NCBI RefSeq assembly: GCF_037892605.1
Contig: NZ_JBBKTU010000001.1
Location: 3,348,001 to 3,412,000, forward strand
Direction: 5' to 3'
Source: Lacibacter sp. H407
Lineage (GTDB): Bacteria; Bacteroidota; Bacteroidia; Chitinophagales; Chitinophagaceae
Length of the DNA stretch: 64,000 nucleotides
Shown here: piece by piece, positions 53,984-63,799 of the stretch
How positions within the stretch are numbered: the first letter of the stretch is position 1
How the letters are laid out: each line of letters begins with the position of its first letter
The notes under the pieces: generated by a model
What the model was told of the DNA's origin: nothing
The model's database searches: none
Seen by the model: only the letters and a program-made list of their open reading frames with translations
Program-made: the position numbers and the translations under genes

Positions 53984-56674
53984 ATGAAGATTCAATTCTA
54001 TCTGCGTTTCTCTACGCAGTATGGCCAAACCCTGTTTGTTTCAGGAAACTGCGACGGGCTTGGTAATAACGATTTAGCTGCCGCACTACCCATGCAATAC
54101 CTGACGGATGAATTCTGGACAGTAACCATTGAATTAAATAAAGATTTCGAAAACCACCTTCAATACAATTATATTCTTCAAAACGAGGACGGTGAGCAGG
54201 TAATTGAATGGGGCGATGACCGTATAATTGAGGTGATGAAAATGCAGGTGGATGAATTAACACTCATTGATACCTGGAACCATGCCGGTGAATTTGAAAA
54301 TGCGTTCTACACCCAACCATTTCAACAGGTATTACTGCCCAAGCGAAAAGAGGGCAAGTCAAAGTCGCTTAAAAACATCACTCATATTTTTAAAGTAAAA
54401 GCACCTTTGTTGAAGGCAGATGAAGTGCTTTGCCTGTCGGGAACCAATGAAACATTAACAAAGTGGAGTACAACAGAGCCGGTGTTGATGCAATGTGAAG
54501 GCAACTGGTGGACGGCCCGACTGAATTTTTCCAACGAAAGTTTTCCTGTAGCGTATAAGTATGGGGTGTTCAATACCAAAACAAAAACCTTTGTTGGTTT
54601 TGAAACAGGCAACAACCGTATCCTGTACGACAGCTATGGAAAAAAGAAGATCAGTGTTCTGCAGGATGGGTTTGCACAATTGCCCAACAATACATGGAAG
54701 GGAGCAGGCGTTGCCATTCCTGTGTTTAGTTTACGCACACAAAAAAGTTTAGGTGTTGGTGAGTTTACTGATATTAAAGAATTGGTGAATTGGGCAAAGA
54801 AAGTTGATTTGAAATTGATCCAGATATTGCCCATCAACGATACAACCGCAACACATACCTGGCTTGATTCATATCCCTATGCAGCGATCTCTGCTTTCGC
54901 ATTACATCCCATCTTTTTGAATATTGAAGCGGCAGCAGGCAATGCCAATCATCCTGTTGTAAAGTCATTAAAAAAGAAACAGAAAGAGTTGAATGCGTTG
55001 CCCGATGTTGATTACGAAGCGGTGATGAAAGTAAAGTGGGCTGCCATTAAAGAATTATATACTGAGCAAAAGAAAGCAATGCATGAAGATGCTGTGTTTT
55101 TTGAGTTCTTTGAATTGAATCGTCATTGGTTGGTTCCTTATGCTGCGTTCAGTCATTTGCGTGATAAATACAAAACGCCTGACTTCAGCCAATGGAAAGC
55201 ACACAGTGTTTATAACGAAGCAGCTATTCAAAAGTTTGTTGATCCAACACATAAATATTACGATGAAGTAGCGCTTTATTATTTCATCCAATATCATTTG
55301 CACCTGCAATTAAAAGATGCAACCGATTATGCACATAGCAATGGTATTGTTGTGAAAGGTGATATACCGATCGGTATTTACAGAAACAGTTGCGATGCTT
55401 GGGTTGAACCTGCGTTATACAACATGAGTATGCAGGCAGGTGCACCTCCGGATGATTTTGCAGTGAAAGGACAGAACTGGGGTTTCCCGACATACAACTG
55501 GCAACGCATGGCGCAGGACGATTTTAAATGGTGGCGCCAGCGCTTTGAGCAGATGAGTGCGTACTTCGATGCATTCCGCATTGATCATATTCTTGGTTTC
55601 TTCCGCATCTGGAGTATTCCCATGCATGCAGTAGAAGGTATCATGGGTTATTTTGTTCCGGCGTTACCTGTACATATCAATGAGTTTGGTCAACGTGGAA
55701 TATGGTTTGATTATCAACGTCTTTGTCGTCCGTTCATTAACGATTCTGTGTTGGCTGAATTAATGGGAGGAGATACAGAACTATTGAAGCCTTACCTCAA
55801 CGATATTGGTGAAGGACGATTTGAATTAAAAGAAGCATTCAATACACAACGAAAAGTAGAAGCACATTTTGAACAGTTAGAAAAAAACGATCATCACAAT
55901 CGCATCAAAACCGGATTGTTTGATTGCATCAGCAATGTGATCTTTTTTGAAGTGGAGGGAAGCAACGGACAACAGTTTCATTTCCGTATCAGCATGAGTT
56001 CAACTACTTCGTTCCGTTACCTGGATGATGGTTCAAAACGAAAACTGGATGATTTGTATGTGAATTATTTCTTCCGCCGGCAAGATGATTTCTGGCGCAA
56101 AGAAGCATTGGCAAAACTTCCTTATCTGAAACGTTCCACCAATATGCTGGTGTGTGGCGAAGATCTGGGAATGGTGCCCGACTGTGTGCCCGATGTAATG
56201 AAGCAAATGGGCATGTTGAGTTTAGAAATTCAACGGATGCCCAAAGACCCCAACACACAATTCTTTCATCCGGCAAATGCGCCTTATCTGAGTGTGGTTA
56301 CGCCAAGCACACATGATATGAGCACCATTCGTGGATGGTGGGAAGAAGACAGAACGCAAACACAGAAATTCTATACCAACGAATTGAGCCAGCGTGGTGA
56401 AGCTCCTTATTTCTGCGAGCCATGGATCGTACGCAGCATTCTTGCACAGCATTTATATTCTCCTGCAATGTGGAGCATTTTTCAAATACAGGAATTGTTA
56501 GGGATGAATGAAAAGCTCCGGAGAGAAAATCCAAACGATGAACGCATCAATGTGCCGGCGAATCCCAAAAATTACTGGCGCTACCGCATGCACATCAGTC
56601 TCGAAGATCTTCAAAAAGAAGATGAGTTTAACAGTGAAATAAGAGGGTTTGTAATTACGAGCGGGAGAGGATAG
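53984..56674 (+). CDS. malQ: 4-alpha-glucanotransferase (amylomaltase, GH77) with two N-terminal starch-binding modules
   Basis: Transfers maltodextrin segments. From ATG 53984 it has 896 residues, much longer than classical MalQ (about 500-700) because residues 1-235 form two CBM20-like domains (first from IQFYLRFSTQYGQTLFVSG, second from THIFKVKAPLLKADEVLCLSG). The GH77 barrel shows VKGDIPIGIYRNSCDAW, AGAPPDDFAVKGQNWGFPTY, catalytic nucleophile Asp534 in FDAFRIDHILG, acid/base Glu726 in VCGEDLGMVPDCV, and Asp778 in STHDMSTIRGWW. The architecture resembles plant DPE2. It lies upstream of glgA/glgC and fits glycogen and maltose turnover in the cytoplasm. Confidence 0.93.
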   Translation: MKIQFYLRFSTQYGQTLFVSGNCDGLGNNDLAAALPMQYLTDEFWTVTIELNKDFENHLQYNYILQNEDGEQVIEWGDDRIIEVMKMQVDELTLIDTWNHAGEFENAFYTQPFQQVLLPKRKEGKSKSLKNITHIFKVKAPLLKADEVLCLSGTNETLTKWSTTEPVLMQCEGNWWTARLNFSNESFPVAYKYGVFNTKTKTFVGFETGNNRILYDSYGKKKISVLQDGFAQLPNNTWKGAGVAIPVFSLRTQKSLGVGEFTDIKELVNWAKKVDLKLIQILPINDTTATHTWLDSYPYAAISAFALHPIFLNIEAAAGNANHPVVKSLKKKQKELNALPDVDYEAVMKVKWAAIKELYTEQKKAMHEDAVFFEFFELNRHWLVPYAAFSHLRDKYKTPDFSQWKAHSVYNEAAIQKFVDPTHKYYDEVALYYFIQYHLHLQLKDATDYAHSNGIVVKGDIPIGIYRNSCDAWVEPALYNMSMQAGAPPDDFAVKGQNWGFPTYNWQRMAQDDFKWWRQRFEQMSAYFDAFRIDHILGFFRIWSIPMHAVEGIMGYFVPALPVHINEFGQRGIWFDYQRLCRPFINDSVLAELMGGDTELLKPYLNDIGEGRFELKEAFNTQRKVEAHFEQLEKNDHHNRIKTGLFDCISNVIFFEVEGSNGQQFHFRISMSSTTSFRYLDDGSKRKLDDLYVNYFFRRQDDFWRKEALAKLPYLKRSTNMLVCGEDLGMVPDCVPDVMKQMGMLSLEIQRMPKDPNTQFFHPANAPYLSVVTPSTHDMSTIRGWWEEDRTQTQKFYTNELSQRGEAPYFCEPWIVRSILAQHLYSPAMWSIFQIQELLGMNEKLRRENPNDERINVPANPKNYWRYRMHISLEDLQKEDEFNSEIRGFVITSGRG

Positions 56675-56724
56675 AAGTTGTGTAGTTGATAATTGGATAA
56701 TTGATAATTTTTTCACTTATTGGC

Positions 56725-57012
56725 ATGATAAAGAAATTACCATTCATTGCATTTATAATTATACTAGTATCCTTCATTCCTTATTTGTTATTTTTCATAA
56801 GATTTACTCTTAATATACCTATCAAAGTATTTGTTTTGTATCCATTTCTCCGTACACTATGTTTCTTTTTTTGTCCTGTTCTAATATTTGTTTTTTCGCT
56901 ATTATTAGTAATTACAGGGAATAGATCACAGCGTTTTTGGGGCGTTTTCTCTATTTTTTTATTAGCTGTATCCTATTTTTACTATCTAATTATGGTTGCA
57001 AAAAATATATAA
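56725..57012 (+). CDS. small hydrophobic membrane protein, unknown
   Basis: A 95-residue protein from ATG 56725 with three hydrophobic helices (IAFIIILVSFIPYLLFFI; CFFFCPVLIFVFSLLLVI; FWGVFSIFLLAVSYFYYLIMV). The DNA is much richer in A+T than the malQ and epimerase genes beside it. It is preceded by a TTGATAATT-repeat junk-like stretch (56686-56712). The frame is plausible but not certain to be expressed; no family is recognised. Confidence 0.45.
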   Translation: MIKKLPFIAFIIILVSFIPYLLFFIRFTLNIPIKVFVLYPFLRTLCFFFCPVLIFVFSLLLVITGNRSQRFWGVFSIFLLAVSYFYYLIMVAKNI

Positions 57013-57131
57013 ATATAGTTTGATGAAGTGTTGAGGTTCGTAATGTGATGGTCAAAACAAATTATGAAAAATCACGATATTGCTTGTCGCCTGACCAACA
57101 AGTTTTTTTTCGACAAATTAATAAGATCAAA

Positions 57132-58157
57132 ATGCCTTTAGCAGTAAAATATAAAAAAACAGAACTTCCGTTTCAATATCCGTTCACGATTTCAAAAGGA
57201 ACAAAAACGCATCAGCCAGCCCTGCTTGTTGAGTTAGAACATCGTGGTGCAAGAGGTTATGGCGAAGCACCTGCCATTGCCTATTATAATCTTCCGGTTG
57301 AAAAAATGATCGAAGACCTGGAACGGAAAAAAATATTCGTGGAGAAATTTGCGTTCACCGATCCGGAACGTTACTGGCATTACCTCCATCATTTATTTCC
57401 GCAAAATCATTTTTTAGTTTGTGCGTTGGATATTGCAACATGGGATATGTATGGCAAACTCCGCAACAAACCTTTGTATCAACTCTGGAATCTGGATTAC
57501 AGCAAAGCGCCATTGTGCGATTATACCATCGGTATTGATACGGTTGAAAAAATGGTAGAGAAGATGAAACAAAAGCCCTGGCCCATTTACAAAATAAAAG
57601 TAGGCGTGCCCGGCGATGTGGAGCTGGTAGCAGCTTTACGAAAACATACTGATGCTGTGTTTCGTGTGGATGCAAATGCAGGATGGACCTTGGACGAAGC
57701 TTTGGAAAAAATTCCGCAGTTGAAAGAACTCGGCGTTGAGTTTGTAGAGCAACCGTTGGCAAAAGATAATTGGGAAGGCATGAAGGTATTGTACAACGAA
57801 TCATCGCTGCCGTTGATTGCAGATGAAGCTTGTGTGTACGAGAGTGATGTGGAGAAATGCTTTAATCATTTCCATGGTATCAATATCAAGTTAACGAAGT
57901 GCAGCGGCATTACGCCTGCCCGACGCATGATCGATAAGGCAAGGGAATTGAATATGAAGACCATGATCGGTTGCATGAATGAATCAACCATTGGTTCAGC
58001 AGCCATCGCTCATTTGGCACCGTTAGTAGATTATATTGACATGGATGGTCCGTTGTTACTGGCTGAAGATGTTGCAACAGGCTTGACGTATGACTATGGA
58101 AAAGTAGCAGTAAGTGATAAGCCTGGATTAGGAATTCAACTGCTCAAAGATTTTTGA
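57132..58157 (+). CDS. dipeptide epimerase (enolase superfamily, L-Ala-D/L-Glu epimerase-like)
   Basis: From ATG 57132 the protein has 341 residues (an earlier in-frame start at 57045 adds a non-conserved 29-residue leader). Muconate-lactonizing/mandelate-racemase fold: IYKIKVG with the KxK catalytic Lys pair, metal ligands in FRVDANAGW (Asp), EFVEQPL (Glu) and LIADEA (Asp), catalytic Lys in NIKLTKCSG, and the epimerase-specific end MNESTIGSA and IDMDGPLLL. Family knowledge: the epimerase recycles murein dipeptides. It stands alone and is followed by a strong terminator. Confidence 0.9.
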   Translation: MPLAVKYKKTELPFQYPFTISKGTKTHQPALLVELEHRGARGYGEAPAIAYYNLPVEKMIEDLERKKIFVEKFAFTDPERYWHYLHHLFPQNHFLVCALDIATWDMYGKLRNKPLYQLWNLDYSKAPLCDYTIGIDTVEKMVEKMKQKPWPIYKIKVGVPGDVELVAALRKHTDAVFRVDANAGWTLDEALEKIPQLKELGVEFVEQPLAKDNWEGMKVLYNESSLPLIADEACVYESDVEKCFNHFHGINIKLTKCSGITPARRMIDKARELNMKTMIGCMNESTIGSAAIAHLAPLVDYIDMDGPLLLAEDVATGLTYDYGKVAVSDKPGLGIQLLKDF

Positions 58158-58175
58158 TTTGTATAAACAGATCGC

Positions 58176-58211
58176 AAATAAAAAAGGAGCCAGACAGCTC
58201 CTTTTTTATTT
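58176..58211. terminator. bidirectional terminator between convergent genes
   Basis: AAATAAAAAAGGAGC (58176-58190) and GCTCCTTTTTTATTT (58197-58211) are perfect reverse complements around a six-base loop, giving A/T-rich flanks on both sides. It serves the epimerase gene on + and the ROK kinase gene on -. Confidence 0.85.
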
Positions 58212-58229
58212 ATGCAGTGTCAATACTGT

Positions 58230-59189
58230 TTACGCATCCCAAACCAATGCACTTGCTCCAAGTATGGCAGCATCTGCTTCCTTTAGATCGCTGTACAGGA
58301 TCTTTACTTTATTTTTAAATATCTGAATCAAATTCATTTCCATTGCCTGTACCGTTGGATTCAGGATCAGGTCGCCTGCTTTGGTTAAGCCACCGAATAA
58401 AACAATGGCTTGTGGCGATGAGAACATTACAAAGTTCGCCAAGGCTTCACCCAATATCTGTCCCGTAAATTCAAAGATCTGGTTCGCAATAGCATCACCT
58501 TGTTCCGCACATTTGAAAACGGTTTCACTTGTAAGATCATCAATGGCAAAATTGCGCAGCAAACTTGGTGCTTTTGGATTGTCATTGAGCATTTCAATGG
58601 CTGTTTCACGTACACCCGTTGCAGATGCATAGGATTCCAATGATCCACGTACTCCTGTTCCTTTGTGTAATCGTCCACCCGGACGAATAACGGTATGTCC
58701 TAATTCGCCGGCAAAACCATCATAGCCCAAAACAATTTTTCCATCGATCACAATACCACTCCCTACACCCGTGCCTAAAGTAATGGTGATGAAATGTTTC
58801 ATGCCTTTGGCAACGCCATACATCATTTCACCCATCGCTGCAGCATTGGCATCGTTGGTGAGTTTTGTAGGAACACCAAATTTTTTCTCGATCAGATCAG
58901 CAACAGGAATAATGCCTTTCCATTTCAGATTTGGTGCATATTCAATGGTGCCGGTATAGTAGTTGCCGTTTGGGGCACCTACACCAATTCCTTTGAAATG
59001 ATCGTTGCCTCCATGATTGGCCATCATCAACCGAAGCTTGCCATGCAATGCTTCAATAAAGTCTTCTGCATTTTCATATTCATCCGTTCGCATACGATCC
59101 TGTTCAAGGATGATGCCATGCCGGTCAACAATACCAAACTTGGTATTTGTTCCGCCGATATCAATGCCTACTGCTAAATCCTTATTCAT
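58230..59189 (-). CDS. ROK family sugar kinase, probable glucokinase
   Basis: A 319-residue kinase: VGIDIGGTNTKFGIVD (phosphate loop), GVGAPNGNYYTGTIEYAPNLKWKG, LTNDANAAAMGEM (catalytic Asp) and LGTGVGSGIVIDG. The ROK zinc site normally reads C-x-C-G-x-x-G-C-x-E; here the segment is HTVIRPGGRLHKGTGVRGSLESYAS, so the cysteines are absent while the Glu remains. It probably binds no structural zinc. It lies downstream of the sugar transporter gene on the same strand (43-base gap), forming an uptake/phosphorylation pair for glucose or a related hexose. Confidence 0.9.
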   Translation of the reverse strand: MNKDLAVGIDIGGTNTKFGIVDRHGIILEQDRMRTDEYENAEDFIEALHGKLRLMMANHGGNDHFKGIGVGAPNGNYYTGTIEYAPNLKWKGIIPVADLIEKKFGVPTKLTNDANAAAMGEMMYGVAKGMKHFITITLGTGVGSGIVIDGKIVLGYDGFAGELGHTVIRPGGRLHKGTGVRGSLESYASATGVRETAIEMLNDNPKAPSLLRNFAIDDLTSETVFKCAEQGDAIANQIFEFTGQILGEALANFVMFSSPQAIVLFGGLTKAGDLILNPTVQAMEMNLIQIFKNKVKILYSDLKEADAAILGASALVWDA

Positions 59190-59232
59190 TGTACCTCAAT
59201 TTTCAATCTGAAAAAATTAGTTGTATAAAAAA

Positions 59233-60843
59233 TTAATGACCTCCGCCACCTATCTGGTTGTCGAAATCAAGTCCTTGTGCTTTCAAAACTGATTTTAATT
59301 TCAATGCGATCACTGCCAGTAAACCAAAGCAAAGTGCAGCAATGATATACGAGTAATGAATGCCGATTGCAGGTAAATCGCCCAACGAACCCTGGAATGG
59401 AGGAATGATGGCACCACCAAGGATCATCATAATAAGTAATGCAGACCCCTGGCTCGTGTATTTACCTAAGCCACCAACTCCAAGTGAGAAAATACAAGGC
59501 CACATAACAGAACAGAATAAACCGCCTGCCATGAACGCATAAACAGAAAGTAATCCGTTTGTAAATACACCGATCAACATTGCAACCATTGCTAAAACAG
59601 AAACAGTTACCAAAGTCTTCACTGGTTTTTCCTGTCCGTAGAAGAATGCACCAATTGCAATCATCACACAAACTGAATATAAAAACAGATCAGAAATATC
59701 ATTACCATAGATGTAGTTCACAAACAAGATCATTGCAAAGGCAATAAACGGAACCACGATCATAGCTAATACTTTACTGTTGCCTTTGAGATTGAATACA
59801 CTCACGGCACCTGTCCAGCGGCCGATCATTAAGCTTCCCCAGTACAATGAAATGTATTTAGATATTTCACTTTCGTCTAAACCTGTCTCATTAAAATAAC
59901 CGGGAACTTTTAAGAGTGCACCAAAATTATTATCGATCGTTACTTCTACGCCCACATATACAAAAATGGCAATCATACCAAAGATCAACTGTGGATATTT
60001 CATTGCTCCCCATCCTTCGTTATTGCCAATTGCTTTTTTGTTGGAGATCAGCAATACCAAAATCACCGCAAGAATAATAGCGATAAGTAAAGGCAGTTTT
60101 GGTATTTCAGTAAGCATACCTACAACAATGGTTGCAACAACAAGTCCTGTCATTACAAGCAATGAAGCAGATGCTTTATTTTCTTTCTCCACTTTTGATT
60201 CACTGATGCCTGATGGTAGTTTCGAAAACGTAAAGAAGATTGCAACAGCAGCAAATACACCTGCTACGATCATGTATAATGTGTTGATGTTGGTTACAGT
60301 TACTTCTGCTACTTCGCCACCAACTGATCCAAACAAAAAGAAGCTCACAATAATGGGCCCTAACGTTGTACCAAATGAGTTGATACTGCCACCCATGTTT
60401 AAACGGTGTGATCCGGTTGAAGGATCGCCAAGCGATATAGCGAATGGTTGCGCCGATGTTTGCTGCAATGAGAAACCAAGCGCCACTACAAAAAACGAAG
60501 CAAGAATAGCAGGGAAGGAATTGGCATTGGCCGATGGGATGATCAGCAAGGCGCCTATCACCGAGATCCATAAACCATAGATGATCCCTTTTTTGTACCC
60601 GATCTTGTTAATAATGTCGTACCCAAGAATATTTGAAGCAAGGAACAGCACCAATGAGCCAAAAAAGTAGGCTACATAAAATGCCGAACCGATCAGTTGC
60701 GATTCAAATTGACTTAGTTCGAAATGTGTTTTACAAAAAGGGATAAAGATGCTGTTGGAAGCGGCAATAAATCCCCAAAAGAAGAAAACGGTCACAAGGG
60801 TGCCAAGGGCACCATAGTTGGTTGGTTGTTTGGTCTGATCCAT
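59233..60843 (-). CDS. MFS sugar transporter, FHS (glucose/galactose/fucose) family
   Basis: A 536-residue protein from ATG 60843, with the FHS-type opening FFFWGFIAASNSIFIPF..HFELSQFESQLIGSAFYVAYFFGS and LQQTSAQPFAISLGDPSTGSHRLN. Typical members have about 400-440 residues; this one has an extra middle part (about residues 225-270, two hydrophobic segments SLLVMTGLVVATIVVGML and LLIAIILAVILVLLI). It likely imports hexose by proton symport in the inner membrane. Given the galactan locus and galK, galactose is a plausible cargo, but the adjacent kinase looks like a glucokinase. Confidence 0.88.
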   Translation of the reverse strand: MDQTKQPTNYGALGTLVTVFFFWGFIAASNSIFIPFCKTHFELSQFESQLIGSAFYVAYFFGSLVLFLASNILGYDIINKIGYKKGIIYGLWISVIGALLIIPSANANSFPAILASFFVVALGFSLQQTSAQPFAISLGDPSTGSHRLNMGGSINSFGTTLGPIIVSFFLFGSVGGEVAEVTVTNINTLYMIVAGVFAAVAIFFTFSKLPSGISESKVEKENKASASLLVMTGLVVATIVVGMLTEIPKLPLLIAIILAVILVLLISNKKAIGNNEGWGAMKYPQLIFGMIAIFVYVGVEVTIDNNFGALLKVPGYFNETGLDESEISKYISLYWGSLMIGRWTGAVSVFNLKGNSKVLAMIVVPFIAFAMILFVNYIYGNDISDLFLYSVCVMIAIGAFFYGQEKPVKTLVTVSVLAMVAMLIGVFTNGLLSVYAFMAGGLFCSVMWPCIFSLGVGGLGKYTSQGSALLIMMILGGAIIPPFQGSLGDLPAIGIHYSYIIAALCFGLLAVIALKLKSVLKAQGLDFDNQIGGGGH

Positions 60844-60978
60844 AATCAATCGTTACAATAGTTTGTTTGCAAAGCCTGAAAGTAAAAAGAAAATACGGAG
60901 CGAAAAATTATTTGTTGTTTTTTGGTGTAAGCAAAACTCCTTCCTATATTCAACTATCTTTTCTTATAACTCGTTTCA

Positions 60979-62394
60979 ATGGAAATTCTTCATGTAAGCG
61001 CAGAGTGTTATCCCGTAGCCAAAGCAGGAGGTTTAGGTGATGTGGTGGGAGCATTACCCAAATATCAACAGGATGCAGGCCACCAGGCCAAAGTAGTAAT
61101 GCCCATGTACCGTACAAAGTTTCTGCTCAATAACGAATGGGATGTTGTACACAAAGGCTACACAAATATTGGCGATTATTTTTTCGACTACACCATCATT
61201 AAAGAAACAACAAACAAACTTGGGTTTGGTCTTTACCTCGTTGATATAAATGGGTTACTCGACCGGGAAAAAGTGTATGGCTATGATGATGATGTGCAAC
61301 GCTTCACAGCTTTTCAGGTATGTGTGGTAGATTGGCTTGCTGCATGGCAGTTCAAACCTGATGTAGTACATGTGCACGACTATCATGCAGGCCTTATTCC
61401 GTTTATGATGCAGCATTGTTACCGTTACAATCAACTGGCATCTATCCCAACTGTTCTTACGATCCATAATGCACAATACCAGGGTTGGATGACATGGGAA
61501 CAAAGCGTATTACTTCCTCCATATGATGAATGGAAACGTGGTATGCTGGAGTGGGGAAGCAGCATCAACCCGTTGGCAAGTGCTGTTAAATGTGCAACAA
61601 AAGTTACAACCGTTAGTAACAGCTACATGGATGAGCTTAGGTATATGAGCAACGGTCTTGAAGCGTTGTTTGAATATGAGAAGGGGAAATGCAGCGGAAT
61701 ATTAAACGGAATTGATACTGAAGTATGGAACCCTGCTTCTGATAAATACATCAAACACGATTACTCACTCGCAACAATGGAGGAAGGCAAAGCCAAAAAC
61801 AAAGCCCAGCTTTGTGAAACCTTTGGTCTTGATTTCAGTAAGCCGTTGTTTGTTTTCATTGGCCGTTTGGTGGGTGAAAAAGCAGCGGATCTGTTACCCG
61901 GTGTAATTGGCGATTCGTTTTATTATATCGGCCGTCGAATGAATTTTTTAATTCTGGGTAGTGGCGAACCGGAAGTGGAAGGAAAACTGAATGGAATGAT
62001 GTCGGTTTCGCAAGGCGATTACAGTTGTTACATCGGTTACAACGAAGGGCTCAGCCATTTGATGTATGCCGGTGCCGATTTTCTGTTGATGCCGAGCCGT
62101 GTTGAACCATGCGGATTAAACCAGATGTATTCCATGCGTTACGGAACCGTACCTTTAGTGCGTAACACCGGCGGACTTCGTGATACAGTAAAAGATGTAT
62201 TGCTGCCGGATGGTTACGGATTGGTGTTTGACAATGCAACTGTCGGTGAAGTGTGTAATGCTGTATGGCGTGGTTGCGAGTTGTACAACAATAAAGAAAA
62301 GTTTACTGCAGCAAGGGAACGCATGATGCAGTTAGACTTTAGCTGGGAGTCAAGTGTTCAACAATATCTTGCTTTATACAAAAGTTTGAAATAA
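60979..62394 (+). CDS. glgA: glycogen synthase
   Basis: A 471-residue GT5 glucosyltransferase using ADP-glucose. It opens with HVSAECYPVAKAGGLGDVVG (the KxGGLGD nucleotide-binding motif near residue 15-21) and has PTVLTIHNAQYQGWM, FIGRLVGEKAADLLPGV and SRVEPCGLNQMYSMRYGTVPLVRNTGGLRDTV with the catalytic Glu. Length is normal. It precedes glgC by 36 bases on the same strand, so the two form a glycogen-synthesis operon, separate from the malQ gene. Confidence 0.95.
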   Translation: MEILHVSAECYPVAKAGGLGDVVGALPKYQQDAGHQAKVVMPMYRTKFLLNNEWDVVHKGYTNIGDYFFDYTIIKETTNKLGFGLYLVDINGLLDREKVYGYDDDVQRFTAFQVCVVDWLAAWQFKPDVVHVHDYHAGLIPFMMQHCYRYNQLASIPTVLTIHNAQYQGWMTWEQSVLLPPYDEWKRGMLEWGSSINPLASAVKCATKVTTVSNSYMDELRYMSNGLEALFEYEKGKCSGILNGIDTEVWNPASDKYIKHDYSLATMEEGKAKNKAQLCETFGLDFSKPLFVFIGRLVGEKAADLLPGVIGDSFYYIGRRMNFLILGSGEPEVEGKLNGMMSVSQGDYSCYIGYNEGLSHLMYAGADFLLMPSRVEPCGLNQMYSMRYGTVPLVRNTGGLRDTVKDVLLPDGYGLVFDNATVGEVCNAVWRGCELYNNKEKFTAARERMMQLDFSWESSVQQYLALYKSLK

Positions 62395-62430
62395 TTTTAA
62401 TTGTCTCTCTACTAAACCTAAACTTGTTAT

Positions 62431-63717
62431 ATGAATACGTCAGCATCCAAAAGTACATTAGCCGTTATCCTCGGCGGCGGCGCAGGAACCCGTTTATATC
62501 CGTTAACAGCAAGCCGTAGTAAACCTGCCGTTCCCATTGCAGGTAAATACAGGTTGGTTGATATTCCAATTTCGAACTGTATCAATTCAGGCATCAACCG
62601 CATGTTTGTATTAACGCAGTTCAATTCAGCATCGTTAAACAAGCATATTAAAAATACATATCACTTCAGCACATTCAGCAGTGCGTTTGTAGATATTCTG
62701 GCAGCAGAACAAACACCTGATAATCCGGGATGGTATCAGGGAACTGCTGATGCGGTGCGCCAATGTTTGCGCCACGTACATCAACACGATGCAGATTATG
62801 TGTTGATCTTATCAGGGGATCAATTATACCAAATGGATTTTCAGCAAATGATTGCTGATCACATTGCATTGGGTGCCGATATCAGTATTGCCACCATACC
62901 TGTTGGCGAACGTGATGCACCGGAGTTTGGTATTTTGAAAGCAGATGATAAAAGCATCATCACCTCGTTCATCGAAAAGCCGAAAAAAGAAGTGCTTGGT
63001 GAGTGGGTGAGTGATACAGGAAACGATATGCGCAATGCAGGTCGAGTTTATCTTGCTTCCATGGGTATTTATATCTTCAATAAAAAATTACTCATTGATC
63101 TGTTGCAGGATGAATATAAAGATGCCACAGATTTTGGTAAAGAGATCATGCCGGCCTCAATTGAAAAGTATAAAGTAGTCAGTTATCAATACGATGGTTA
63201 CTGGACAGATATCGGAAATATTTATTCCTTCTTTGAAGCCAACCTTGCTTTAACAGCGGAGATCCCAGATTTTAATTTGTTTGATAATACAAAGCCCGTG
63301 TTTACACGTGCACGGATGTTGCCACCGGCAAAGATCAGTGGTACTACATTGGAGAAAACAATCATTGCAGAAGGTTCCATTATTCTTGCCAGCCGTGTGG
63401 AGAATAGTGTGATCGGTATTCGTACTCGCATTGGTCATGGAACTACTGTAGTAAGCAGTTACATTATGGGTGGCGATTATTTTGAAACGCTGGAAGAAAT
63501 GAAACATTCAGCCGAACGTGGTATTCCAAAAATTGGTATTGGCGAACGTTGCTATATCAAGAATACCATTATCGATAAGAACTGCCGTATTGGAAATGAT
63601 GTTCGTATTAATGGCGGTGCTCATTTGCCGAATACAGATCATTCTCTTTATACTGTGAAAGATGGAATTGTGGTGGTGAAGAAAGGCGCCATTTTGCCCG
63701 ACGGATTTGTGATTTAA
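62431..63717 (+). CDS. glgC: glucose-1-phosphate adenylyltransferase
   Basis: A 428-residue enzyme making ADP-glucose from glucose-1-phosphate and ATP. N-terminal nucleotidyltransferase with ILGGGAGTRLYPLTASRSKPAVPI, YRLVDIPISNCINSGI, GTADAVRQCL, LSGDQLYQMDF, SFIEKP and GIYIFNK; C-terminal left-handed beta-helix (from GTTLEKTIIAEGSI). All active-site blocks are present. It is the second gene of the glgA-glgC pair. Confidence 0.96.
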   Translation: MNTSASKSTLAVILGGGAGTRLYPLTASRSKPAVPIAGKYRLVDIPISNCINSGINRMFVLTQFNSASLNKHIKNTYHFSTFSSAFVDILAAEQTPDNPGWYQGTADAVRQCLRHVHQHDADYVLILSGDQLYQMDFQQMIADHIALGADISIATIPVGERDAPEFGILKADDKSIITSFIEKPKKEVLGEWVSDTGNDMRNAGRVYLASMGIYIFNKKLLIDLLQDEYKDATDFGKEIMPASIEKYKVVSYQYDGYWTDIGNIYSFFEANLALTAEIPDFNLFDNTKPVFTRARMLPPAKISGTTLEKTIIAEGSIILASRVENSVIGIRTRIGHGTTVVSSYIMGGDYFETLEEMKHSAERGIPKIGIGERCYIKNTIIDKNCRIGNDVRINGGAHLPNTDHSLYTVKDGIVVVKKGAILPDGFVI

Positions 63718-63776
63718 ACTTTTTCCCCCGGAAAAGTTTCAGTTAAATAACGATCGATTATGAACCTAAACAGCAT

Positions 63777-63795
63777 CTTCCTTCTGGGGAGGAAG
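63777..63795. repeat. short CTTCCT/AGGAAG palindrome
   Basis: CTTCCT (63777-63782) and AGGAAG (63790-63795) around TCTGGGG, just upstream of the next gene. It resembles the CCCCCTTCAGGGGG element in hisH in style and its GGAGGAAGG end may serve as a ribosome site for the downstream start at 63800. Confidence 0.35.
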
Positions 63796-63799
63796 GTGA

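Noticed and set aside
59966-60580. 204-codon open frame on + strand opposite the sugar transporter
   Set aside because: It is antisense to a clear MFS gene, shows no family signature, and its length follows from the codon use of the real gene.
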